Shown here in pieces: positions 50,698-59,846 of a stretch of DNA of 64,000 nt; position 1 is the stretch's first letter; each line of letters begins with the position of its first letter. The stretch is from NCBI RefSeq assembly GCF_028198145.1, contig NZ_CP116338.1:682001-746000 (forward strand), in the 5' to 3' direction. Under the pieces are notes generated by a model, which ran no database searches, was not told the DNA's origin, and saw only the letters and a program-made list of their open reading frames with translations. Source of the DNA: Microbacterium sp. nov. GSS16. Its GTDB lineage: Bacteria > Actinomycetota > Actinomycetes > Actinomycetales > Microbacteriaceae. The position numbers were made by a program, and so were the translations under genes.

Positions 50698-51183
50698 ATG
50701 ACCGACACCACCGAAGACCGCAAGAAGGTCGCCGAGCTGATCAAAGACTTCCGCTTCGCGATGCTGACGACGCGCAAGGGCGACGGCAAGCTCGTCGCCC
50801 GGCCGTTCACCGTGCAGGAGGCCGAGTTCGACGGCGACCTGTGGTTCCTGATCTCGAAGAGCTCATCCCCTGCGGAAGAGCTCGCCGCCGACGCCGACGT
50901 GAACGTCTCGATGAGCTCGAACGACGCGTGGGTCTCGCTCTCCGGAACGGCGTGGCTGGTCGACGACCGCGCCAAGATCGATGAACTGTGGAACCCGATG
51001 GTCGAGGCGTGGTTCCCCGACGGACCCGACGACCCCGACGTGGGCCTCGTGCGCTTCACGGCGGAATCGGCGGAGTACTGGGACTCCCCGGGCGGGCGCA
51101 TCGCAACGGTGTTCAGCTTCGTGAAGTCGAAGCTGACGGGAGAGCAGTACGACGGCGGCGAGAGCGGCAAGGTCGACCTCTGA
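50698..51183 (+). CDS. Pyridoxamine 5'-phosphate oxidase-like (general stress) protein
   Basis: A 161-residue split-barrel flavin- or F420-binding protein of the COG3871 type. Visible features are FRFAMLTTRKGDGKLVARPFTVQEAEFDGDLWFLI, the NVSMSSNDAWVSLSGTAWLVDD strand pair and the C-terminal WDSPGGRIATVFSFVKSKL. True PNPOx catalytic residues cannot be confirmed. ATG at 50698 follows AGGAAGGGACAGGCG. It stands alone and is probably a housekeeping or stress gene. Confidence 0.85.
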   Translation: MTDTTEDRKKVAELIKDFRFAMLTTRKGDGKLVARPFTVQEAEFDGDLWFLISKSSSPAEELAADADVNVSMSSNDAWVSLSGTAWLVDDRAKIDELWNPMVEAWFPDGPDDPDVGLVRFTAESAEYWDSPGGRIATVFSFVKSKLTGEQYDGGESGKVDL

Positions 51184-51263
51184 CCTCGGTCCAACATCGG
51201 CTCTTGCCGGTGTCGGTGGGCAGGACTAATGTCTGATCACCGACACCGGCAAAGGAGCCGACC

Positions 51264-51572
51264 ATGAGCGACACGACTTCCTCCTCTTCCTCCTCCGACC
51301 TGTTCGGATCGAGCAGCGGGCCCGAGGGCCGCTCGATCGGCGACTGGACCGACCTGGGCCGCGAGATGTGGTCTTTCCTCACCGGTCGCGGTGCGGTGGT
51401 CAACTACGCGTTCGACGACATGACGGTCGAGGTGCCGCGTGACATCGGCCCCGACGCGCCGCGCGCGACGTGGAAGATCAACGGCACACTGCGCGTCACC
51501 ACCAGCGACAACACCCTCACCTCCGACGCCGGCACGTACACCGACCGGGACTCCGGCCCCGCCGCGGGCTGA
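51264..51572 (+). CDS. Small hypothetical protein with Ser-rich start
   Basis: A 102-residue acidic protein. The first 25 residues are Ser/Gly/Asp-rich and probably disordered. The rest contains WTDLGREMWSFLTGRGAVVNYAFDDMTVEVPRDIGPDAPRATWKINGTLRV, which looks like a small beta-sheet domain. No family is recognised. AAAGGAGCCGACC precedes the ATG. The FHA-protein gene follows after 20 bp on the same strand, so they may work together. Confidence 0.65.
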   Translation: MSDTTSSSSSSDLFGSSSGPEGRSIGDWTDLGREMWSFLTGRGAVVNYAFDDMTVEVPRDIGPDAPRATWKINGTLRVTTSDNTLTSDAGTYTDRDSGPAAG

Positions 51573-51592
51573 AGCCTCAGTGGGGCACGGCC

Positions 51593-52540
51593 ATGATCAC
51601 CGTCGACGCCGATCTCACGGTCGCGCTGCTCGGAACCGATGACGAGCCGCCCTTCTCGGTGAAGATCACCGGCCAGGGCCGGCGCGTGAACGTGTTCATC
51701 AGCGATCCCGAGCGTCTTCCGAGCGTGAGCCGCGCGCAGCTGCACGAAGTCGACGCCCTCGCCAAGCAGCTCGCCGCGCAAGGGCTGACCGTGCGCATCG
51801 ACGGCCCGCAGGGGCCGCTCGTCGAGGTGGGCGATGTGCGGCGCAGCGTGCTCGCACGCCTGCTCACCGGGTCATCGCACGTGCGCCTCGGCTCGTTGAG
51901 CGCGCTGACCAGCGTGCGGCGCATCCAGTCCACCCGCTCTCTGCCGCCCATCCCCCAGGTCGCCGGTGTGCTGCTGCCACTGGCGCCGACGTTCCAGCGC
52001 TACCGCCCACGGCGGGTCACCACGACTCACTACGCGTGGGGTGCCGGGCATCCGCGACTCATCTTCACCGTCGACGCCGAGCAGTGGGACGGCGTGGCAC
52101 CGAAGGTGTTCGACCTCACCGCCGACCGCGTCGCCATCGGCTCGTCGCCGACGTGCGACCTCGTTCTGCCCGGCCTCGAATCGGTGCACGCCGAGATCCG
52201 CCACGAGCAGGGCGACGAGTACGTGCTCTACGCGAAGGGCGCGGTCGGCGGCGGAGCGTACCGCGAACGCATCGGCGACGAAGAGCAGGGGCGCATCCTG
52301 CGCACCGGCGCTCTCATCACGATGGGTCGGTGGCGGCTGGCATTCTTCCGCGAGGAGTACGCCGACCACGGACGCCCGTACGGAGGACGCCAGGGCGGCG
52401 AGTACGCGTATCAGCGCCCGCAGCCGCCGCGCGAGCAGCTGATGCGCGATCACGGCTCAACGGCCGGGCAGCCCCTGCGCACCGAGCCGGGCGCCGACCC
52501 GGAGCAGTCAGGCGGCGAGGGCGTCGTCGCCATCGAGTGA
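51593..52540 (+). CDS. FHA-domain protein
   Basis: A 315-residue cytoplasmic protein. The C-terminal half holds an FHA domain: DLTADRVAIGSSPTCDLVLPGLESVHAEIRHEQGDEYVLYAKGA, with the Arg, Ser and His phosphothreonine contacts in place, followed by TGALITMGRWRLAFFREEY. The N-terminal part (about 1-150) is unrecognised and alpha/beta. The Tyr/Gln/Arg-rich tail is probably disordered. FHA proteins bind phosphothreonine made by Ser/Thr kinases. I use the ATG at 51593; the longer frame from 51470 overlaps the preceding gene. Confidence 0.85.
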   Translation: MITVDADLTVALLGTDDEPPFSVKITGQGRRVNVFISDPERLPSVSRAQLHEVDALAKQLAAQGLTVRIDGPQGPLVEVGDVRRSVLARLLTGSSHVRLGSLSALTSVRRIQSTRSLPPIPQVAGVLLPLAPTFQRYRPRRVTTTHYAWGAGHPRLIFTVDAEQWDGVAPKVFDLTADRVAIGSSPTCDLVLPGLESVHAEIRHEQGDEYVLYAKGAVGGGAYRERIGDEEQGRILRTGALITMGRWRLAFFREEYADHGRPYGGRQGGEYAYQRPQPPREQLMRDHGSTAGQPLRTEPGADPEQSGGEGVVAIE

Positions 52541-52571
52541 CCAACGGGCTGAGGGCGTCGGGACGCGCCGG

Positions 52572-52577
52572 TAGACT
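52572..52577 (+). promoter_or_regulatory. -10 box of purL
   Basis: TAGACT lies 36 bases before the GTG start of purL, the expected distance for a leadered transcript. No convincing -35 or PurR-type box was seen. Confidence 0.4.
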
Positions 52578-52613
52578 GGACACGCCCCGCCTCCCTCTTC
52601 TTCTGGAGCCCGC

Positions 52614-54935
52614 GTGACCACTCCTGCCTCTCGTCAGCATGTTCCCGACTCGGTCGAGAACGCCATCGCGACTCCTGAGAAGGAGCAGCCGTACGGTGCG
52701 CTCGGTCTCAAGCCCGAGGAGTACGAGCAGATCAAGACCATCCTCGGCCGCCGCCCCACCTCGGGCGAGCTGGCCATGTACTCGGTGATGTGGTCTGAGC
52801 ACTGCTCGTACAAGTCGTCGAAGAACTACCTGCGCCGCTTCGGTCAGAAGGTCTCCGACGAGATGCGCGAGCGCCTCATGGTCGGCATGGGTCAGAACGC
52901 CGGCGTCGTCGACGTGGGTGAGGGCTGGGCCGTCACGTTCAAGGCCGAGTCGCACAACCACCCCTCGTTCATCGAGCCGTTCCAGGGAGCCGCGACTGGC
53001 GTCGGCGGCATCGTGCGCGACATCATCTCGATGGGCGCCCGCCCGGTCGCGGTGATGGATGCCCTGCGCTTCGGCGCCATCGACCACCCCGACACCCCGC
53101 GCGTCGTGCACGGCGTCACCAGCGGCATCAGCTTCTACGGCAACTGCCTGGGGCTTCCGAACATCGGCGGTGAGACGGTGTTCGACGCCGTCTATCAGGC
53201 CAACCCGCTCGTGAACGCGCTCGCCGTCGGCGTCCTTCGCCACGAAGACCTCAAGCTCGCCAACGCCACCGGCGTGGGCAACAAGGTCGTGCTGTTCGGC
53301 GCCCGCACGGGCGGCGACGGCATCGGTGGCGCGTCGATCCTGGCATCCGACTCCTTCGACGAGGCCGGCCCGACCAAACGACCCGCCGTACAGGTCGGCG
53401 ACCCGTTCGCCGAGAAGGTGCTCATCGAGTGCTGCCTCGAGCTGTACCAGCGCGAGCTGGTCGAGGCGATTCAGGACCTCGGTGCCGCCGGCATCTCCTG
53501 CGCAACCAGCGAGCTGGCCGCCAACGGCAACAGCGGCATGCACGTCTCGCTCGACAATGTGCTGCTGCGCGACCCGTCGCTCACCGCCGAAGAGATCCTG
53601 ATGAGCGAGTCGCAGGAGCGCATGATGGCGATCGTCGCGCCCGAGAAGCTCGACGCCTTCCTCGAGGTGGTCGGCAAGTGGGAGGTCGAGACCAGCGTGC
53701 TCGGCGAGGTGACGGGAGACGGACGCCTCGTCATCGACTGGCAGGGCGAGCGCATCGTCGACGTCGACCCGTCGACCGTCGCCGTCGACGGCCCGGTCTA
53801 CGACCGTCCCGTCGCGTATCCGACGTGGATCGACGCGCTGCAGGCGGATGCCGCTGAAGACCTTCCGCGCACCGATGACCCGGCTGTGCTGCGCACTCAG
53901 TTCCTGCAGCTGCTCGGCTCGCCCAACCTCGCCGACACCAGCTGGATCACCAACCAGTACGACTACTACGTCGGCGGCAACACCGCCCTCGCCTTCCCCG
54001 ACGACGCCGGCATGGTGCGCGTCGACGAGGAGTCGGGTCTCGGCTTCGCGGTCTCGACCGACGCCAACGGCCGCTACTGCCAGCTCGACCCGTACGCGGG
54101 CGCGCAGCTCGCCCTCGCCGAGGCGTACCGCAACGTCGCCGTCACCGGCGCGACCCCCACGGCGATCACCGACTGCCTCAACTTCGGCTCACCCGAGAAC
54201 CCCGAGGTGATGTGGCAGTTCGGTCAGACCGTCGACGGTCTGGCAGACGGATGCTACGAGCTGGGCACCCCCGTCACCGGCGGCAACGTGTCGTTCTACA
54301 ACCAGACCGGCGACGTGCCGATCCACCCGACCCCGCTGGTCGGCGTGCTCGGCATCATCGACGACGTCTCGCGTCGCATCCCGTCGGGCTGGCAGGATGC
54401 CGGCGACAACATCTACCTGCTCGGCGTGACCTCGACCGAGCTGTCGGGCTCGGCCTGGGCCGACGTCGTGCACGACCACCTCGGCGGCCTGCCGCCGAAG
54501 GTAGACCTCGCCGCCGAGCGGCGGCTCGCCGGGCTCCTCGGCGCCGCTCGCGAGGAGTGGCTGATCTCGTCGGCGCACGACCTGTCGGAGGGTGGCCTCG
54601 GCCAGGCCCTCGCCGAGGGCGTCATGCGCTTCGGCGTCGGCGCGCGCGTCTGGCTCACCGAGCTGATGGAGCGCGACGGAGTGGATGCCGCCACCGCGCT
54701 CTTCTCGGAGTCGGCCGGCCGCGTGATCGTGACCGTGCCCCGCGAAGAGGACGTGAAGTTCCGCGGTCTGTGCGAAGGGCGCGATTACCCGGTGCTGCGC
54801 ATCGGCGTAACCGACACCGAGCCGACCCTCGAGGTGCAGGACGTGTTCACCGTGTCGGTCGACGAGCTGCGCGAGACCTCGCGCGGCACGCTGCCGGCCG
54901 TGTTCGGGCCGACCGTCACCGAGCTCTCCGCATGA
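52614..54935 (+). CDS. purL: Phosphoribosylformylglycinamidine synthase subunit PurL
   Basis: The 773-residue small-type PurL, which with PurS and PurQ converts FGAR to FGAM in purine synthesis using ATP and glutamine-derived ammonia. Typical segments include [46 protein letters not shown], the ATP/metal site [26 protein letters not shown], and the second-half repeats [41 protein letters not shown] and [17 protein letters not shown]. The length and all conserved blocks are intact. PurS and PurQ genes are not adjacent. The stop overlaps the next small gene by four bases. Confidence 0.97.
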   Translation: MTTPASRQHVPDSVENAIATPEKEQPYGALGLKPEEYEQIKTILGRRPTSGELAMYSVMWSEHCSYKSSKNYLRRFGQKVSDEMRERLMVGMGQNAGVVDVGEGWAVTFKAESHNHPSFIEPFQGAATGVGGIVRDIISMGARPVAVMDALRFGAIDHPDTPRVVHGVTSGISFYGNCLGLPNIGGETVFDAVYQANPLVNALAVGVLRHEDLKLANATGVGNKVVLFGARTGGDGIGGASILASDSFDEAGPTKRPAVQVGDPFAEKVLIECCLELYQRELVEAIQDLGAAGISCATSELAANGNSGMHVSLDNVLLRDPSLTAEEILMSESQERMMAIVAPEKLDAFLEVVGKWEVETSVLGEVTGDGRLVIDWQGERIVDVDPSTVAVDGPVYDRPVAYPTWIDALQADAAEDLPRTDDPAVLRTQFLQLLGSPNLADTSWITNQYDYYVGGNTALAFPDDAGMVRVDEESGLGFAVSTDANGRYCQLDPYAGAQLALAEAYRNVAVTGATPTAITDCLNFGSPENPEVMWQFGQTVDGLADGCYELGTPVTGGNVSFYNQTGDVPIHPTPLVGVLGIIDDVSRRIPSGWQDAGDNIYLLGVTSTELSGSAWADVVHDHLGGLPPKVDLAAERRLAGLLGAAREEWLISSAHDLSEGGLGQALAEGVMRFGVGARVWLTELMERDGVDAATALFSESAGRVIVTVPREEDVKFRGLCEGRDYPVLRIGVTDTEPTLEVQDVFTVSVDELRETSRGTLPAVFGPTVTELSA

Positions 54936-55075
54936 CCGGGCCGCAGACCGACGAGGACTACGGCGATCTCGGCGAGCGCCGCAGCCGCCGCATCCGCATC
55001 GTCGCGTGGGTCACGATCGTCGCGCTCATCGTCGGCGGCGGCGGGGTGACCGCGCTCACGCTGCTGTTCGGCTGA
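54932..55075 (+). CDS. Small single-pass membrane protein coupled to purL
   Basis: A 47-residue protein whose ATG overlaps the purL stop codon. It has an acidic N-terminus ([20 protein letters not shown]) and one hydrophobic helix ([24 protein letters not shown]). The membrane helix and the overlap with purL support a real gene. Function is unknown. Confidence 0.7.
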   Translation: MTGPQTDEDYGDLGERRSRRIRIVAWVTIVALIVGGGGVTALTLLFG

Positions 55076-55265
55076 GTCCGCCCGGGGTTCGTGCGCGCCT
55101 TGGCATCCGCAGGTCCCGAAGGGTCGTCCCCTCGCGCCTGACGCGACCATAGGGGCCCAGTCGACGAAGGGCAGGCGCCCTCGTCGATGCACCACGGGCT
55201 GTCAAGCCTCTCGACTCCCTCGCAGAGCACGCCGATCGTGGACTCCACCGATTGAAGGAGTGAGT

Positions 55266-55460
55266 ATGAGCGACAGCACACCCGCACACGAGCCGACCGA
55301 CGAGGAACTGCTCGAGAACGGCATGGACGACGGCACCGGCGACCCGAACGACGACCGCACCTACCTGCAGGACACACCGCCCGCCCAGGTCGACGACGCT
55401 GCGGTACGCGAGCACGCCGACGAAGAAGGGGCAGCGAAAGACGGAGACCGATTCGCCTGA
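55266..55460 (+). CDS. Small acidic protein
   Basis: A 64-residue, very acidic protein (DEELLENGMDDGTGDPNDD). The ATG at 55266 follows GAAGGAGTGAGT; a GTG at 55260 overlaps that site and is not used. No membrane segment or family is recognised. It looks intrinsically disordered. A strong hairpin terminator lies 28 bp downstream. Confidence 0.6.
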   Translation: MSDSTPAHEPTDEELLENGMDDGTGDPNDDRTYLQDTPPAQVDDAAVREHADEEGAAKDGDRFA

Positions 55461-55487
55461 GCCGACGGGACGCATTCCCGCACATCA

Positions 55488-55528
55488 CGAAGACGTCGGT
55501 CGAGAAATCATCTCGACCGACGTCTTCG
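55488..55528. terminator. Strong bidirectional terminator hairpin
   Basis: An 18-bp perfect stem (CGAAGACGTCGGTCGAGA and its complement) encloses the five-base loop AATCA. It lies between the convergent small acidic gene and the 6-phosphogluconate dehydrogenase gene. Confidence 0.9.
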
Positions 55529-55545
55529 ATGAGCGCCGGGGTCGA

Positions 55546-56628
55546 TCACGCGCTGTCGGACTGCCCGCGGTCGCTCGACTCCGACTTGCGGCCACCGGCC
55601 TCGAGAACGTCACCCGCGGGAAGCTCTTTGTGCCCGCCGAACTGCAGCCGCATCGCCGAGAGCACCTGGTTCGCGAAGTGATCCTCACCGCGCGAGGCGA
55701 AGCGCTCGAAGAGGGCAGACGAGAGCACAGGCACGGGCACACCCACGTCGACCGCGGCCTTGACCGTCCAGCGCCCCTCGCCGGAGTCTGAGACACGGCC
55801 GGCGAGATCGTGGAGGGTTGGGTTCTCGTTCAGTGCGGTCGCGGTGAGGTCGAGCAGCCACGACGAGATCACCGACCCGCGGCGCCACAGCTCGGTGACC
55901 TTCGCGGTGTCGATGGGGAACTGGTAGAACTCCGGCTCTTCGAGAGGTGCGACCTCGGCCGAGTGCTCGGCCTCGCGCACACCCGCGTCGGCGTTCTCGA
56001 GCAGGTTCAGGCCCTCGGCGATCGCGGCCATGATGCCGTACTCGATGCCGTTGTGCACCATCTTCACGAAGTGGCCGGCCCCCGCGGGACCGCAGTGCAG
56101 GTAGCCCTGCTCTTCCGGCGCGAGGTCGCCGGTGCGTCCTGGCGTGCGTTCGATCTCGCCGACGCCCGGGGCGATGGTCTTCAGCAGCGGCTCGATGTGC
56201 TGCACTGCGGCATCCGATCCGCCGACCATGAGGCAGTACCCGCGCTCGAGACCGAACACGCCGCCGCTCGTGCCGGCGTCGACGTACTCGATGCCGCGCT
56301 CGCGCATCGCGGCCGCGCGACGCACGTCGTCTCGGTAGTTGGAGTTGCCGCCGTCGATGACGATGTCGCCCTCGTCGAGCAGGTCGGCGACCTGCTCGAG
56401 GATCGACCCGGTGAGTCCGGCCGGCACCATCAGCCAGATCACGCGCGGAGTCTGCAGCTTCGACACGAAGTCCTCCAGGTCGGCGGCTCCCGTCGCGCCG
56501 TCCGCCTCGAGCGCCTTGACGGCCTCCTGGTTGACGTCGAAACCGACGCATTCGTGTCCGTCCCGCATCAGTCGGCGCACGATGTTCGCGCCCATGCGTC
56601 CGAGTCCGATCATTCCCAGCTGCATCAT
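55546..56628 (-). CDS. gnd: 6-phosphogluconate dehydrogenase, short decarboxylating (NAD-type)
   Basis: A 360-residue enzyme that oxidatively decarboxylates 6-phosphogluconate to ribulose 5-phosphate. The N-terminus MMQLGMIGLGRMGANIVRRL binds NAD(P), and GTSGGVFGLERGYCLMVGGSDAAV, GAGHFVKMVHNGIEYG and RWTVKAAVDVGVPVPVLSSALFERF form the substrate site. It belongs to the shorter, often NAD-preferring form (about 300-350 residues) rather than the 470-residue form. A Ser/Asp-rich extension of about 20 residues ends the protein. A cofactor assignment from sequence alone is tentative. Confidence 0.93.
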   Translation of the reverse strand: MMQLGMIGLGRMGANIVRRLMRDGHECVGFDVNQEAVKALEADGATGAADLEDFVSKLQTPRVIWLMVPAGLTGSILEQVADLLDEGDIVIDGGNSNYRDDVRRAAAMRERGIEYVDAGTSGGVFGLERGYCLMVGGSDAAVQHIEPLLKTIAPGVGEIERTPGRTGDLAPEEQGYLHCGPAGAGHFVKMVHNGIEYGIMAAIAEGLNLLENADAGVREAEHSAEVAPLEEPEFYQFPIDTAKVTELWRRGSVISSWLLDLTATALNENPTLHDLAGRVSDSGEGRWTVKAAVDVGVPVPVLSSALFERFASRGEDHFANQVLSAMRLQFGGHKELPAGDVLEAGGRKSESSDRGQSDSA

Positions 56629-57159
56629 GTCTCCCGTCGATTGGCGTTCCCATCGTCACGCACCCTCCCGAAGGTGGCAAGGCCTGTGCGAGGCTCGTGC
56701 GGATGTGGCATCCTTCGCCGTCGCGGTGCGGGTCGGCGGCGTCGGGCTCGGCCCGGGGAGCGGCAGCGCCTCGGGAGGAGCCGAATGCCGGGCATCCGCA
56801 GCCGTTGACCGACGTTCGGCTCCCGGCCGACGTCCACCGAACCGGAGCGGGGGCGGTAGCGCATCGGAGCGGGGGGCGCGACCGTCGGGAGGAGCCGGAT
56901 GCCGGTCATCCGTACCCCTTGCGCGACGTTCGGCTCCTCGTCCGACTGCCACCGAACCACGGTCGCGTCGCAACCCGTCAGGAGGAGACGAATGCCGGGC
57001 ATCCGCACGCCGTAGCCGACATTCGGCTCCCGGCCGACTGCCACCGAACCACGGTCGCGTCGCAACCCGTCAGGAGGAGACGAATGCCGGGCATCAGCAC
57101 CCCTTACCCGACATTCGGCTCCCGGCCGACGACGGCCGAACCAGGGCTAGGGTGGCGGG
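56629..57159. repeat. Gap with about four tandem palindromic repeat units (~92 bp)
   Basis: A 531-bp gap with no supported gene. From about 56770 to 57145 it holds roughly four imperfect copies of a unit of about 92 bp (the first spacing is about 114 bp). Each copy contains GAGGAG(A/C)CGAATGCCGGGCATC, then about 15 variable bases, then GACRTTCGGCTCC. The ends form an inverted pair (CCGAAT...ATTCGG). The last two units are almost identical, which implies recent tandem duplication. Minus-strand frames here are repeat artefacts. Confidence 0.75.
57148..57153 (+). promoter_or_regulatory. -10 box of the DksA/TraR-type gene, probably leaderless
   Basis: TAGGGT ends six bases before the ATG at 57160. 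No ribosome binding site fits in between. Confidence 0.35.
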
Positions 57160-57507
57160 ATGGCCGGGATCAATCGTGAGTCGCTCGCCGCGCAGCGGGC
57201 GGATGCGGTCGCGCGCGCCGAGCACGCGGCATCCGCCTTGGCCGAGCTCGTGCACGACCGTCAGGGGTCGAACGACGACGACGAGCACGATCCCGAGGGT
57301 GTGACGCTGTCGTCAGAGTGGTCGCGGCTGTCGGCGCTGGCGGATGCTGCGGCCGACGAGGTGCGGCAGTACGACGATGCGCTGGCGCGGTGGGATGCCG
57401 GCGACTACGGCATCTGCGCGAACTGCGGCCGGCCCATCCCCGAGGGGCGGCTCGAGGTGCGCCCCTTCGCGCGACTGTGCGTGCCGTGCGCCGAAAAGCT
57501 CGGGTGA
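57160..57507 (+). CDS. DksA/TraR-type C4 zinc-finger protein
   Basis: A 115-residue protein with an N-terminal helical coiled coil (SLAAQRADAVARAEHAASALAELV) and a C-terminal four-cysteine zinc finger (CANCGRPIPEGRLEVRPFARLCVPC). The two CxxC pairs are intact, and the YDDALARWDAGDYGICANCG lead-in is typical. Members bind RNA polymerase in the secondary channel and modulate initiation, often with ppGpp. The acidic tip residues of DksA are not clearly identifiable, so activity may differ. Confidence 0.88.
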   Translation: MAGINRESLAAQRADAVARAEHAASALAELVHDRQGSNDDDEHDPEGVTLSSEWSRLSALADAAADEVRQYDDALARWDAGDYGICANCGRPIPEGRLEVRPFARLCVPCAEKLG

Positions 57508-57615
57508 GCGGGACGCGATTGACCGGGACGCGGGTGATTCCGGTGCGCGCGCCCGCGTGCAGCCTCGCCCGCCGCGTGCCGAGACCAGCCACCACGAAGA
57601 AAGACGAGACGAAAC

Positions 57616-57682
57616 GGGGGCCGACACTCCAGATGTAGGACGGACCCCGTGACCACGTCCGACATCTGGCGTGTCGGCCCCC
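57616..57682. repeat. 67-bp dispersed palindrome, copy 1
   Basis: Two 27-bp arms (25 of 27 positions pair) flank a 13-base loop. The left arm starts GGGGGCCGACAC and the right arm ends GTGTCGGCCCCC. A second copy with the same 27+13+27 layout lies at 63267-63333, so this is a repeated element and not just a local terminator. Confidence 0.85.
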
Positions 57683-57842
57683 GAAACGTAACGAGTCCGC
57701 GCGGCACGAGTCGGCCCCCGAAACGTAACGAGTCCGCACGGCACGAGTCGGCCCCCGAAACGTAACGAGTCCGCACGGCACGAGTCGGCCCCCGAAACGT
57801 AACGAGTCCGCACGGCACGAGTCGGCCCCGAAACGTCACCGA
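57675..57842. repeat. 37-bp tandem repeat array (four full copies plus a partial one)
   Basis: Units begin CGGCCCCCGAAACGTAACGA and run for 37 bp; copies start at 57675, 57712, 57749 and 57786, and a partial, diverged fifth at 57823. Copies 2-4 are identical, and copy 1 differs by one base. The first unit overlaps the right arm of the palindrome. There are no spacers, so it is not a CRISPR array. Confidence 0.9.
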
Positions 57843-57884
57843 CGCACGCCCGCTCCGGTCCGGACGTGACCGCAACCGCCCGCG

Positions 57885-58157
57885 TCAGGCGAGCGTGAGG
57901 AACAGCTTTTCGAGCTCCGCCATGCTGGGGGCGCCGTCCTCGGCGTCGTCGCCGTCGATCACGCAGTGCTTGAGCGCCGTGCTGATCACCGCGAAGCCGG
58001 CGCGATCGATGGCTTTGCCCACGGCGGCGAGCTGGATGACGACGTCACGGCAATCGGCATCCGTCTCCATCGCGTCGATCACGGCGCTCAACTGCCCTCG
58101 GGCGCGCTTGAGGCGGTTGACGACCTTGCGGATCTCGTCATCGGGTGCGGCGCTCAT
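57885..58157 (-). CDS. CsoR/CstR-family repressor, probably persulfide-sensing
   Basis: A 90-residue all-helical repressor of the CsoR family (DUF156). Cys36 and Cys65 occur at the family positions, but position 61, which is His in the copper sensor CsoR, is Ala (TALKHC). This lack of the copper-binding His, with both cysteines kept, matches CstR-type per- and polysulfide sensors. The start overlaps the stop of a CoA-disulfide reductase-rhodanese gene (ATGA), which supports a sulfur-species role. A matching operator lies at 60051-60066 upstream of the operon. Confidence 0.87.
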   Translation of the reverse strand: MSAAPDDEIRKVVNRLKRARGQLSAVIDAMETDADCRDVVIQLAAVGKAIDRAGFAVISTALKHCVIDGDDAEDGAPSMAELEKLFLTLA

Positions 58158-59845
58158 ACTGACTCCTTCTCGAGAATGCGATCGGCGGCGAGCATGCGGG
58201 TGCCCGCGGCCCAGGTCAGGTATCCGCCGTCGAGGTTGCGCGCCGCGCGGCCGTGCTGACGCAGCAGGCGCACCGCGGTGTGCCCGCGCTGACCCACCTG
58301 ACAGTGCACGATCAGCTCGCCAGCGGGCAGCTCGTCGAGACGACCCCGCAACTCGTCGACCGAGATGTTCACGCTGCCGGGAATCGCTCCGGCCTCGTGC
58401 TCCCGGGGGCTGCGTACGTCGAGCACCGTGGCACCGGAAGCCACCGCGGCCGAGAGCCCGTGCCACTGCACCCCGTCGGTCAGACCGGTCGCCGCGTTGT
58501 CGGCGATGTAGCCGAGCATGTTCACCGGATCCTTCGCCGAGCCGAACTGCGGCGCGTACGCCAGCTCGAGCCTGCTCAGCTGCGACGCTGTGAGGCCGGC
58601 CTGCATGGCCGTCGCGATCACATCGATGCGCTTGTCGACGCCGCGACGCCCGACGACCTGCGCGCCGAGGATGAGGTCGGTCGACGGATCGACGAGCAGC
58701 TTCATGGTCAGCCGCTCGGCACCCGGGTAGTAGCCGGCGTGGTCGGACGGATGCGCGTGGATCACGCGGTGGGCGCGACCGGCATCCCGCAGCCGCTTCT
58801 CGCTCCAGCCGGTCATGGCGACGGCGAGGTCGAAGACGCCGACGATCGCCGTGCCCAGTGCCGGCAGGGCGTCGGCGGGTGGAGCGTCGAGCAGCCCCGC
58901 GTCGGCGGCGATCGCGTCGGCGGCCGTGCGGCCGTGCCGGTTGGCGAGACCGGCCATCGTGACCAGGGTCGGCTCGGCCGAGATGGCGTCGACCTTCTCG
59001 ACACCGTCGCCGACGGCGAAGATGCGCGGGTCGCTGGTGCGCTGCAGCGCGTCGACGGCGATGCCGCCAGTCGATCCCGTGACGAGTCCGGCGGAGACGG
59101 CGAGGGATGCCGCAGGGCGCACACCCCGCGCATCGATGACGATGTCGGCGGTGACTGTGGTGCCGTCGTCGAGGTGAACGCCCTCGGCATCCATCGACTC
59201 GACCGATGCACGCAGCCGCAGGTCGACGCCGTGCGCCTGCAGCTCGTCGACGACGAGCGCGGCCATCTCGACGTCAAGAGGGCTGAGCGGGTGCGGACCG
59301 TGCTGCACGAGCGTGACCGCGAGGCCGCGGTGGACGAGGTTCTCGACCGCCTCGATGCCGATGAATCCGCCGCCGACGACGACCGCGCGGCCCGCGTCGG
59401 GGAGGCCCGCGAGGGCGAGCGTGATGCGGTCGACGTCGTCGATCGTGCGCAGGGTCGAGACGACGGGGCCGCCCAGCGTCTTCTCGAACACGTCGCGTGA
59501 GGCAGCGCCGGTCGCGAGCACGACGTGGTCGTACGGCTCGTCGACGACCGTGCCGGTGTGCACATCGCGGATGCTGACGGTGCGGGCATCCCGATCGATC
59601 GCGACTGCCTCGGACCCGGTGCGCACGTCGAGTGCGAACCGGGCGCGCAGCGATTCGGGAGTCTGCAGCAGCAGCGACTCGCGCTCGGCGATCACGCCGC
59701 CGACGTAGTACGGCAGCCCGCAGTTGGCGAAGCTGACGTGCTCGCCCTGCTCGACGACGATGATCTCGGCGTGCTCGTCGAGTCGGCGCAGCCGGGTCGC
59801 GGCCGACATCCCGCCGGCGACCCCTCCGATGATGACGACGCGCAC
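58154..59845 (-). CDS. CoA-disulfide reductase fused to rhodanese
   Basis: A 563-residue FAD/NAD(P)-dependent disulfide reductase with a C-terminal rhodanese. It starts with IIGGVAGGMSAATRLRRL for FAD binding. The single active cysteine is Cys42 in SFANCGLPYY, as in CoA-disulfide and persulfide reductases. VVVGGGFIGIEAVENLVHRG is the NAD(P) site. The rhodanese domain (about residues 470-555) has Cys515 in IVHCQVGQRGHTA. Such fusions reduce CoA persulfides or polysulfides. The stop is coupled to the CstR-like gene and the start lies one base after the small Cys protein gene, giving a three-gene sulfide-response operon. Confidence 0.92.
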   Translation of the reverse strand: MRVVIIGGVAGGMSAATRLRRLDEHAEIIVVEQGEHVSFANCGLPYYVGGVIAERESLLLQTPESLRARFALDVRTGSEAVAIDRDARTVSIRDVHTGTVVDEPYDHVVLATGAASRDVFEKTLGGPVVSTLRTIDDVDRITLALAGLPDAGRAVVVGGGFIGIEAVENLVHRGLAVTLVQHGPHPLSPLDVEMAALVVDELQAHGVDLRLRASVESMDAEGVHLDDGTTVTADIVIDARGVRPAASLAVSAGLVTGSTGGIAVDALQRTSDPRIFAVGDGVEKVDAISAEPTLVTMAGLANRHGRTAADAIAADAGLLDAPPADALPALGTAIVGVFDLAVAMTGWSEKRLRDAGRAHRVIHAHPSDHAGYYPGAERLTMKLLVDPSTDLILGAQVVGRRGVDKRIDVIATAMQAGLTASQLSRLELAYAPQFGSAKDPVNMLGYIADNAATGLTDGVQWHGLSAAVASGATVLDVRSPREHEAGAIPGSVNISVDELRGRLDELPAGELIVHCQVGQRGHTAVRLLRQHGRAARNLDGGYLTWAAGTRMLAADRILEKESV

Positions 59846-59846
59846 G

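Larger units (their letters stand above)
57508..57884. other. Gap with a 67-bp palindrome and a 37-bp tandem array
   Basis: A 377-bp gap with no supported gene. After about 100 bases with nothing recognisable, it contains a palindromic element at 57616-57682 and an overlapping tandem array at 57675-57842. The last 40 bases up to the regulator stop are unremarkable. Confidence 0.7.

Noticed and set aside
56625..57065. Minus-strand protein with repeated PNVG..RMPGIRLL segments
   Set aside because: It is the translation of the 92-bp intergenic palindromic repeat and has no independent gene signal.
57675..57842. Possible CRISPR array
   Set aside because: Units are directly adjacent with no unique spacers, and no cas genes are in the window.
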